Of a stretch of 12,193 nucleotides of DNA, positions 6,714 to 12,193 are shown in pieces. The DNA lies in the NCBI GenBank assembly GCA_031289875.1, contig JAITOO010000125.1, positions 1 to 12,193 on the forward strand. Reading direction: 5' to 3'. This stretch comes from Flavobacteriaceae bacterium. Its GTDB lineage: Bacteria > Bacteroidota > Bacteroidia > Flavobacteriales > Weeksellaceae. Under the pieces are notes generated by a model. The model worked only from the letters and a program-made list of their open reading frames with translations, was not told the origin of the DNA and searched no databases. The translations under genes were made by a program, and so were the position numbers. The stretch's first letter is position 1. Each line of letters begins with the position of its first letter.

Positions 6714-7088
6714 ATGAATCAGGGATATAGCAGAAATGAACATCTAAAGATGAAACGGAGGATTGACCGTTTGTTTGAAAACGGAACTTGGGTTGGAAAA
6801 TATCCGTTGCAAATGGTGTATTATATTGATTTTGAGCTTGAAAACAAGCAGGCGGGCGTTTCTGTTTCTAAAAAAAAATTCAAACGCGCGGTAGATAGAA
6901 ATCGCATAAAACGCTTGTTGCGGGAGTGTTACAGGCTTCATAAAGAAGAATTATCAAAAGTTATTTCCCCGCCTGTCTGCTTAATGTTGATTTATACAGG
7001 TCGTGAAATATTGACGTTCAAAGAGTTGGAAGAAAAATATTTGACTTTGCTGAAAAAAATCTTGCCGCCGGAAGAAAAATTAAGTTGA
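6714..7088 (+). CDS. rnpA: Ribonuclease P protein component
   Basis: RnpA is the protein subunit of RNase P, which with the catalytic RNA removes 5' leaders from precursor tRNAs. The 124-residue basic protein shows LKMKRRIDRLFENGTWV (11-27), GVSVSKKKFKRAVDRNRIKR (48-67) containing the RNR motif (Arg62-Asn63-Arg64), and LLRECYRLHK (68-77), all diagnostic. Length is normal. The ATG at 6714 is the first possible start because an in-frame TGA lies at 6696-6698. Unlike the common rpmH-rnpA-yidD-yidC arrangement, neither rpmH nor yidD is adjacent: the gene stands alone behind its own promoter and converges with the rRNA methyltransferase gene, with 6 nt between the stops. Confidence 0.93.
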   Translation: MNQGYSRNEHLKMKRRIDRLFENGTWVGKYPLQMVYYIDFELENKQAGVSVSKKKFKRAVDRNRIKRLLRECYRLHKEELSKVISPPVCLMLIYTGREILTFKELEEKYLTLLKKILPPEEKLS

Positions 7089-7094
7089 TTATCT

Positions 7095-8294
7095 TTATCT
7101 TCTCCTCATCTTTGCCATGTAGAAGCCGTCAAATCCGCTCACAGAAGGCAAAATTTGATTTTCTTCCAGCAATTCAAAATCAGAATGAGATTCTAAAAAT
7201 TTATGTGTCTGTTCGGTATTCTCGGACGGAAGAATTGAGCAAGTCGCATAGACCAAAATTCCGTCTTTTTTTACCAATTTTGAATTAATTTCGAGGATTT
7301 TTTCCTGTTCCGCCCTCATTCGGTCAATAAATTCTTCTTGCAATTTCCATTTTGCATCAGGATTTCGGCGCAGTACGCCCATACCGCTGCACGGCGCATC
7401 AATAAGCACGCGGTCGGCAGTGTTTTCCAGCTTTTTCAGCGTTTTTAAATCCGCTGTTTTCGTCTGAATATTAAATACTCCGTTCCGGCGGGCGCGCTGT
7501 TTGAGCGTTTGAAGTTTCCATTCATGAATGTCTAAAGCGATGATTTGTCCTTTGTTTTTCATCAAAGCCGCGAGATGAAGGGTCTTTCCGCCTGCTCCCG
7601 CACAAGCATCAATTACGCGCATTCCTTCTTCGGGAGCAAGAAATTCGCCAACCAACTGCGAAGATGCGTCCTGCACTTCAAAATTTCCGTCTTTAAATGC
7701 CTGAGTTTTAAATACATTTCTTTTTTCTTCCAAGACTACGGCGTCTTTGCTGCCTCGAATGAAATTTGCTTTGATGTTTTCTTCCGCTAATTTCCGGATT
7801 AATTCTTCCGTGCTTGTTTTCAACGTATTAGCTCTAAGAACGGTTTGAGCGGGAACGTTCAATGCCCTCATCTCTTTAGTCCAAGTTTTGCCTAATTCTT
7901 TCTCCAAGCGGCTTTGAAGCCAGTCGGGAATGGAAAAATCGACTGCCTGCGATGGAAACGGAAGTTTGAAACGGTTTTTGATTTTTTTGATATATACTTT
8001 CTCAAATTCGGGGAAAGGAGGAAGTTCTATCTTGCTCATTAAAAGATAGGTAGCGATGATGAGATTGATATTTTCCGCCGTCATTTCTTTGTTGGCAAAA
8101 AACTCCAAACGGCGTTTCCATCGGATAATCTCATAAAAGGATTCAGAGACGAAAGCGCGATCTTTGCTGCCCCATTTTTTGTGGAATTTCAGTGTGCGTT
8201 CCAGCACTTTATCCGCGTATTTGTCAGGCTCAAAAAAACTTTCTTTTAAGGATTGTTCCAGCCCCTGAATCAGGTTTCTGTGCAGTATTTTCAT
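7095..8294 (-). CDS. rsmB: RsmB/NOP-family rRNA cytosine-C5 methyltransferase
   Basis: This 399-residue enzyme belongs to the RsmB/RsmF/NOP2 family, which methylates C5 of cytosine in rRNA using S-adenosylmethionine. An N-terminal helical region (1 to about 145) resembles only loosely the NusB-like domain of E. coli RsmB. It is followed by a class I methyltransferase fold with motif I VIDACAGAGGKTLHLA (227-242), DAPCSGMGVLRRNPDAKW (299-316) with Cys302, and YATCSILPSENTEQ (349-362) with Cys352, the family nucleophile. Both cysteines are present, so it should be active. RRNPDAKW resembles RsmB more than RsmF, suggesting 16S rRNA as substrate (inference). The ATG at 8294 starts a plausible N-terminus 14 nt after a perfect -7 promoter element. 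Confidence 0.9.
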   Translation of the reverse strand: MKILHRNLIQGLEQSLKESFFEPDKYADKVLERTLKFHKKWGSKDRAFVSESFYEIIRWKRRLEFFANKEMTAENINLIIATYLLMSKIELPPFPEFEKVYIKKIKNRFKLPFPSQAVDFSIPDWLQSRLEKELGKTWTKEMRALNVPAQTVLRANTLKTSTEELIRKLAEENIKANFIRGSKDAVVLEEKRNVFKTQAFKDGNFEVQDASSQLVGEFLAPEEGMRVIDACAGAGGKTLHLAALMKNKGQIIALDIHEWKLQTLKQRARRNGVFNIQTKTADLKTLKKLENTADRVLIDAPCSGMGVLRRNPDAKWKLQEEFIDRMRAEQEKILEINSKLVKKDGILVYATCSILPSENTEQTHKFLESHSDFELLEENQILPSVSGFDGFYMAKMRRR

Positions 8295-8308
8295 CTTTAA
8301 AATATTTG

Positions 8309-8316
8309 CAAAGATA
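8309..8316 (-). promoter_or_regulatory. -7 promoter element for the rRNA methyltransferase gene
   Basis: On the minus strand this reads TATCTTTG, a perfect TAnnTTTG. No TTTG is found at the expected -33 distance. The predicted leader is only about 8 nt. Confidence 0.4.
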
Positions 8317-8370
8317 TAATTTTAATGGTAAAAGAAGATTCATCGTCGTCGAAAATTTTTTAAGAAACCG

Positions 8371-8378
8371 TACCTTTG
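8371..8378 (+). promoter_or_regulatory. -7 promoter element for trpS
   Basis: The plus strand reads TACCTTTG, a perfect TAnnTTTG, ending 18 nt before the trpS ATG. No good TTTG lies at the -33 position. The start would be near 8385, giving a leader of about 12 nt with no room for a T-box or attenuator. Confidence 0.45.
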
Positions 8379-8396
8379 CACCACTAAAATTGAATC

Positions 8397-9362
8397 ATGA
8401 GAGTTTTAACAGGCATACAAAGCACAGGCGCACCGCATTTGGGAAATCTGCTCGGGGCAATTGTTCCCGCTGTCAAATTGGCGCAAAAACCTGAAAATGA
8501 ATCTTTTTTCTTCATCGCCAACCTTCATTCCATGACGTTGATAAGAGATTCCGAAACGTTGAAAAAGAATACTTACGAAATTGCGGCAGCATGGCTTGCC
8601 TGCGGGCTGGACACGTCCAAAACCTATTTCTACCGACAGTCTGATATACCTGAAGTTACCGAGTTGATGTGGTATCTGCTCTGCTATTTTCCGTACAGCC
8701 GTCTGGCTTTAGCACACAGTTTCAAAGACAAAGCCGACCGTCTGAACGACGTGAATGCGGGTTTGTTTACTTACCCGATTCTCATGGCGGCGGACATCAT
8801 TTTGTATAATGCCAACATTGTCCCTGTCGGGAAAGACCAATTGCAACATCTTGAAATTGCGAGAGATGTGGCTCAGAAATTCAACAAGGCATATGGCGAG
8901 GTTTTGACTCTTCCCGAAGCTAAATTGCAGGGAAACACGATGTATGTTCCGGGCATCGACGGCGGAAAAATGAGCAAATCTAAAGGAAATACGATTGAAA
9001 TTTTCTCTCCTGAAAATATCTTGAAAAAACAGATTATGTCGATAGAAACAGATTCCACACCTTTGGAAGAACCCAAAAATCCCGATGCGTGCAACGTTTT
9101 TTCTATTTACCAACTCATTGCTACACAGAAAGAAACGGAAATCATGCGAAAGAATCTTCTGGCAGGAGGTTATGGTTACGGTTCGGCAAAAAAAGAACTT
9201 TTTGAGGTGGTTTTGAGAGAGTTCGGCGAAGCCCGCGAAAAGTTTGATTATTACATGAAAAATCAGGATTTGCTGGAAGAGGCGTTGCAGAAAGGAGCAG
9301 AAAAAACCCGTCCCATTGCGCAGGAAACGCTGAAAAGAGTGAGGGAAGCGTTGAAACTGTGA
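8397..9362 (+). CDS. trpS: Tryptophanyl-tRNA synthetase
   Basis: TrpS is a class Ic aminoacyl-tRNA synthetase that charges tRNA(Trp). The 321-residue product has the HIGH-type signature STGAPHLGNLLGA (9-21, with Pro13-His14-Leu15-Gly16), TYPILMAADIILY (125-137), VPVGKDQLQHLE (142-153) and the KMSKS loop GKMSKSKGN (190-198). The length is typical of bacterial TrpS, and all key motifs are intact. The ATG at 8397 is directly before the first strand (MRVLTGIQ), as in other TrpS proteins. It stands alone behind a divergent promoter region shared with the rRNA methyltransferase gene, and its end faces the PnuC-family gene with 23 nt between the stops. A long opposite-strand open frame over its 3' half is judged a shadow. 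Confidence 0.97.
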   Translation: MRVLTGIQSTGAPHLGNLLGAIVPAVKLAQKPENESFFFIANLHSMTLIRDSETLKKNTYEIAAAWLACGLDTSKTYFYRQSDIPEVTELMWYLLCYFPYSRLALAHSFKDKADRLNDVNAGLFTYPILMAADIILYNANIVPVGKDQLQHLEIARDVAQKFNKAYGEVLTLPEAKLQGNTMYVPGIDGGKMSKSKGNTIEIFSPENILKKQIMSIETDSTPLEEPKNPDACNVFSIYQLIATQKETEIMRKNLLAGGYGYGSAKKELFEVVLREFGEAREKFDYYMKNQDLLEEALQKGAEKTRPIAQETLKRVREALKL

Positions 9363-9385
9363 GGAATACGGTTTTGCTGTAATTT

Positions 9386-10084
9386 TTAGGGTTTTAGTAT
9401 TTCCTTGTATTTGTACCATTTGTAAATCCCGATGACGGCATTGATTTCATAAAGAACAGACTGAACAGCAAATATATAGTTGTTCGAAATGAGGTTCAAG
9501 ACCAGCCAGACGACATTGCAGATGCTCCACAAAATCCATGAGAAAGGCTGACGCATAATCATGACAAACTGTGCGGAAATTCCTATTACAAAGGCAATTA
9601 CATTCAAAACAAATAAGAATTGATTGTCTTCCTTGATGATTTTATGTCCCCAAAAACACATCACGGCGATTCCTGCAAGACAGAATAACACGGTGAGAAT
9701 CAGCGCATTTCTATTGGTATTGGCAATTTTGATTTTTCCTTCGGAATCTTGATTTTCTTTTTTTGTCCAAATATTCAGCCCAATTAAATGGGTAATAAAA
9801 TAATACAAAGCGCTGAAAACCATGCCGATATTTCCAAAATAAAACTGTGTGTACATTTCGCCGACATTCGCCGACATTCCCGAAACGTTGCCCAAAACAG
9901 GGGAACGTTCTACCAATGTGCTGACGCAAAAATATCCCAACAAAGCGGTACCCATGAAAATCAACATGTTATACCATGTTGTCTCTCCCGCAAGGAAGGG
10001 ATTTACGCCGTAATATATCGTCAAAGAAATAGCGGCTGCATACCATAATATCCTGAAAATCTTTTCGTTTCGTGTAGTTTTCAT
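9386..10084 (-). CDS. pnuC: PnuC-family vitamin transporter (substrate unresolved)
   Basis: This 232-residue membrane protein has about seven hydrophobic segments and a PnuC-like C-terminal half: QFVMIMRQPFSWILWSICNV (residues 172-191), then WLVLNLISNNYIFAVQSVLYEINAVIGIYKWYK. PnuC proteins are SWEET-like facilitators that take up nicotinamide riboside or, in PnuT and PnuX relatives, thiamine or riboflavin, trapped by intracellular phosphorylation. No kinase gene or riboswitch is adjacent to reveal the substrate. The N-terminal part (about 1-80) is longer and less like classic PnuC. It begins 3 nt after the EamA transporter stop and is very probably co-transcribed with it. A perfect 10-bp tandem duplication lies in codons 70-76. 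Confidence 0.75.
   Translation of the reverse strand: MKTTRNEKIFRILWYAAAISLTIYYGVNPFLAGETTWYNMLIFMGTALLGYFCVSTLVERSPVLGNVSGMSANVGEMYTQFYFGNIGMVFSALYYFITHLIGLNIWTKKENQDSEGKIKIANTNRNALILTVLFCLAGIAVMCFWGHKIIKEDNQFLFVLNVIAFVIGISAQFVMIMRQPFSWILWSICNVVWLVLNLISNNYIFAVQSVLYEINAVIGIYKWYKYKEILKP
9857..9876. repeat. Perfect 10-bp tandem duplication inside the PnuC-family gene
   Basis: The unit TTCGCCGACA occurs twice in immediate succession on the plus strand. On the coding strand the two copies are read in different frames and encode residues 70-76 (MSANVGE). Losing one copy would shift the frame. With only two units it may be chance. Confidence 0.7.
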
Positions 10085-10087
10085 TTT

Positions 10088-11002
10088 TTAATTTAATTTT
10101 CGGCGAGGAAGTTTCACTTTCACTCCATTTTCTGCCAAATATACGCCTGATAATATAAAAATGGAGCCTAAAAGTGCGATTAATGTGATTTTTTCGTTTA
10201 GAATTATTTTGGAAGCGACTAAAGTTACAAGCGGAACGATATATAAATAATTGGTTACCCGAATCATGCCTATATGCTTGACTGCCAAGTTCCAAAGGAA
10301 AAAACACAACATGGAAGCTATCAATCCTAAAAATAATAAATTGCTCAATACAAGAGGCTTAGTTAAAATATTCGGATTAAAATTTAAAGGTTTAATCCAA
10401 AACATTGGAAATAAGGTAATCATTCCGTAAAAAAACACTTTCCGCGTGATGAATAAAGTCAAATAATTATTCTCCAACCGTTTCAAAAGCAAGCCGTAAA
10501 AAGCCCAAGCAAAAGCTGCCAAAATAGTCAAAAAATCTCCCAATGGATTGATTTTCAATATAAAACCTCCGTTGAAAATTACCAAAGCTACGCCAATCAA
10601 AGCTGTTGCCGAACCGATGATGAAATTTCGAGTGAACTTGTCCTTGCGGTAAACGAGAAAAGACAAAACAGCAGTAAGAATCGGCGTGGTGCATAAAATC
10701 AGGGAGACGTTGGAAACCAACGTAATGCCCAGCGCTGTGTTTTCTGCCATGAAATAGAACGAGCCTCCGCACAAACCCAGCAGAAGGAATAGAAATTCGT
10801 CCTTTAAAGTATTAGAAAACAATTTTTTAGGAGCAAAAAAGCATGTAACAATATAAGCCATAGAAAAACGGTACAAAAAGATTTCTTCGGGTGTAAGTCC
10901 ATTGTTAATTAGTACTTTGGTAGCGATAAACGTTGTTCCCCAAATGATTACCGTAAATATGGCGATAAAATGATATGTAAATTTTGATGTATTCAAAAAC
11001 AT
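10088..11002 (-). CDS. EamA-family (drug/metabolite transporter superfamily) permease
   Basis: This 304-residue protein is an EamA/DMT-superfamily permease: ten predicted membrane helices arranged as two tandem EamA units (about residues 10-142 and 152-294). Visible markers are the first-helix IIWGTTFIATKVLI (19-32), PEEIFLYRFSMAY, FYFMAENTALGITLVSNVSL in the first unit, and AAFAWAFYGLLLKRLE, then LGLIASMLCFFLWNLAVKHI and LGSIFILSGVYLAE in the second. Length is typical. Substrates in the family range from amino acids to nucleotides and drugs and cannot be read from sequence. The C-terminus is basic (KVKLPRRKLN), consistent with a cytoplasmic end. It is 97 nt after the lipid kinase gene, with a possible own promoter element, and 3 nt before the PnuC-family gene. 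Confidence 0.9.
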   Translation of the reverse strand: MFLNTSKFTYHFIAIFTVIIWGTTFIATKVLINNGLTPEEIFLYRFSMAYIVTCFFAPKKLFSNTLKDEFLFLLLGLCGGSFYFMAENTALGITLVSNVSLILCTTPILTAVLSFLVYRKDKFTRNFIIGSATALIGVALVIFNGGFILKINPLGDFLTILAAFAWAFYGLLLKRLENNYLTLFITRKVFFYGMITLFPMFWIKPLNFNPNILTKPLVLSNLLFLGLIASMLCFFLWNLAVKHIGMIRVTNYLYIVPLVTLVASKIILNEKITLIALLGSIFILSGVYLAENGVKVKLPRRKLN

Positions 11003-11015
11003 AATTTAAAACAAT

Positions 11016-11023
11016 CAAAATTA
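11016..11023 (-). promoter_or_regulatory. Possible -7 promoter element for the EamA-PnuC pair
   Basis: On the minus strand this reads TAATTTTG (perfect TAnnTTTG), 13 nt before the ATG. The -33 TTTG is missing. The surrounding 97-nt spacer (11003-11099 or so) is AT-rich and shows no convincing hairpin. Confidence 0.35.
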
Positions 11024-11102
11024 AGAATAAATACAATAAACTTGGTTGCACCCCATCGGTTCTGCCATTTTTTATCGGACAATAATGTAAATAAACTCTT
11101 AA

Positions 11103-11975
11103 TTAACACAATATTTTCAATGCTTTAGGAACGACGTAAATTTCCAGTTTTTTTGTTTCCAGCGGGTGAAATTCTCCGTCGAGCTGTATATAATCGGCAG
11201 AAGTTTCTATTTTTAAAGATTTTGCCAAAAATATTTTCCGATTTTTGCTCCAATTTTTTCTGAATAAAATGCCCAACCCCATCCACGCAAAACTCAGCCA
11301 AGAGCATTTCCGCACAAGATTAATATTCAGCAAACCGTCTTCCAGAGAGGCTTCAGGCGTAAGGGAAATTCCGTAGCCCATTTCATTGCTGTTGGCGATA
11401 TTCAAGAGCATTACCTTTCCCGTAAATGATTCATTATCAGAATTTAATAAAATATCAACCGGACGAAATTTGAAAACGCTGAGCAGCCCGCTTTTCAGAT
11501 AGCCTACAAGTTTTCTTTGTTTTTGATGAGCGTATTCATTAATAACTTCGGCATCGAAACCTATTCCCATATTGCTGAAAAAATAATCGCTGTTTACTTT
11601 CCCACAGTCTATATTTTTAATTACAAAATTTTGATTAACAATTAATTGCAAAGCAGATTCAATATCAAGAGGAATTTTCAAATGCCGAGCCAAACCATTT
11701 CCCGACCCGATGGGAACGATTGCCAAAGGAACATTTTTCCCCGCCAGCGCCGAAGCTATTTCGTTCAAAGTGCCGTCTCCGCCGCAACTTACAATAAGGT
11801 CTGCGCCTTGCTCGGCAGAAGCCCAAGCCAGCGAATAAGCATCGTTTTTCTTGCGTGTGAGCTTGATTTGTCTATTTTCCGCAGGAAATTTTTCTTCAAT
11901 TATTTTTTTTGCTTCTGAGCCTTTCCCCTTTCCCGATATGGGATTGATAATGAAATGAATATTATTGAAAATCAT
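11103..11975 (-). CDS. Diacylglycerol-kinase-family lipid kinase (YegS/DgkB/LCB5 family)
   Basis: This 290-residue protein belongs to the DAGK catalytic-domain family, which phosphorylates diacylglycerol, sphingoid bases or related lipids with ATP at the inner membrane. It shows the opening strand IHFIINPISGKGKG (6-19), the glycine-rich nucleotide motif DLIVSCGGDGTLNEIASALAG (59-79, GGDGTLNE at 65-72), VPLAIVPIGSGNGLARHL (82-99), FFSNMGIGFDAEV in the middle, and the C-terminal IQLDGEFH. These match the YegS/BmrU/DgkB type, with normal length. In Bacteroidota, sphingolipid synthesis makes a sphingoid-base substrate conceivable, but the sequence does not decide it. The ATG at 11975 gives a family-typical N-terminus. 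It lies 54 nt after rpe and is likely read from the rpe transcript, as no promoter was seen in between. Confidence 0.9.
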   Translation of the reverse strand: MIFNNIHFIINPISGKGKGSEAKKIIEEKFPAENRQIKLTRKKNDAYSLAWASAEQGADLIVSCGGDGTLNEIASALAGKNVPLAIVPIGSGNGLARHLKIPLDIESALQLIVNQNFVIKNIDCGKVNSDYFFSNMGIGFDAEVINEYAHQKQRKLVGYLKSGLLSVFKFRPVDILLNSDNESFTGKVMLLNIANSNEMGYGISLTPEASLEDGLLNINLVRKCSWLSFAWMGLGILFRKNWSKNRKIFLAKSLKIETSADYIQLDGEFHPLETKKLEIYVVPKALKILC

Positions 11976-12029
11976 GTTGTATTTTGCTGTTAAGAGGACG
12001 ATTTTTTAAATGAAAAGTTGTTTTTTCCT

Positions 12030-12193
12030 TTATTGTTTTTCGCTTTTCCCTTTCAAATCTTTAATCATTTGCACAGGATTCTCGGCATGGAAAACAGCGC
12101 TTCCCGCTACCAGAACGTCTGCGCCTGTTGCGGCGAGTTCTCGGACATTATCGAGTGTCACTCCGCCATCTACTTCAATCAAAGCACGAGAAT
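12030..12193 (-). CDS. rpe: Ribulose-phosphate 3-epimerase, C-terminal part (cut by window edge)
   Basis: The minus strand is open from the window edge to a TAA at 12030-12032 and gives the last 53 residues of Rpe, the TIM-barrel enzyme that interconverts ribulose 5-phosphate and xylulose 5-phosphate in the pentose phosphate pathway. Diagnostic segments are IEVDGGVTLDNVRELAATGA, which includes one of the two catalytic Asp residues (in VDGG), and GADVLVAGSAVF, the phosphate-binding loop of the last barrel strands. A short Lys-rich tail (LKGKSEKQ) closes the protein. The N-terminal three quarters lie outside the window. Confidence 0.92.
   Translation of the reverse strand, partial: SRALIEVDGGVTLDNVRELAATGADVLVAGSAVFHAENPVQMIKDLKGKSEKQ

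Noticed and set aside
9353..9390. A weak stem at the end of trpS (GAAACTGT pairing with ACGGTTTT) followed by T-rich sequence
   Set aside because: The stem relies on G-U pairs, includes coding bases and is followed by an interrupted T-run, so it is too weak to call a terminator without a folding calculation.
8709..9419. A 236-codon open frame on the minus strand opposite trpS
   Set aside because: It lies almost wholly antisense to a fully conserved TrpS, has a Phe/Arg/Asn-rich composition typical of a reverse-frame shadow, and shows no recognisable family.
1..12193. A novel defence system, mobile element, CRISPR array or biosynthetic cluster
   Set aside because: No transposase, integrase, repeat-spacer structure, toxin-antitoxin pair or nuclease/ATPase pair of that kind is present. 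Most genes fit a known housekeeping family, and the one unrecognised protein is a repetitive TPR-like protein.

Overview
The window looks like an ordinary chromosomal housekeeping segment from a member of the Bacteroidota, most likely Bacteroidales. The evidence is moderate-to-low GC, AT-rich spacers without Shine-Dalgarno sequences, several perfect copies of the Bacteroidota -7 promoter element TAnnTTTG, and Bacteroidota-style versions of the proteins: an oversized NusB, a DUF1573 lipoprotein, a RecO without an obvious zinc finger, and a bacilliredoxin. No mobile element, CRISPR array, phage gene, tRNA or rRNA was seen. Genes fill nearly everything. The largest spacer is 158 nt, so no stretch over 300 nt lacks a gene.

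Layout. (1) 1-5060, plus strand: a tight eight-gene run consisting of the tail of an unidentified gene, the LptE-like lipoprotein, a Glu-rich protein with a TPR-like end, secG, nusB, a DUF1573 lipoprotein, yajC and mnmA. Spacers are -4 to 59 nt. Five of the eight are envelope or protein-export related; nusB and mnmA add transcription and tRNA modification. (2) 5064-6555, minus strand: bacilliredoxin, then a MIP18/DUF59 Fe-S assembly protein, then recO, a compact redox/Fe-S/DNA-repair operon. (3) 6556-6713: a divergent promoter region in which two complete Bacteroidota promoters on opposite strands overlap, one driving the bacilliredoxin operon and the other rnpA. (4) 6714-7088: rnpA, convergent with an RsmB-type rRNA cytosine methyltransferase (7095-8294, minus). 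(5) 8295-8396: a second divergent promoter region, then trpS (8397-9362, plus). (6) 9386-12193, minus strand: read in transcription order, the C-terminal part of rpe, a diacylglycerol-kinase-family lipid kinase, an EamA transporter and a PnuC-family transporter.

Most of the genes serve core information processing (tRNA charging and thiolation, RNase P, rRNA methylation, antitermination, recombination repair) or envelope biogenesis. I do not see a convincing new biological system. The points most worth a second look are the overlapping divergent promoters, the short ORFs in the rnpA leader, the three genes with very short predicted leaders, the low-complexity Glu-rich protein inside the export operon, and the bacilliredoxin/DUF59/recO grouping.
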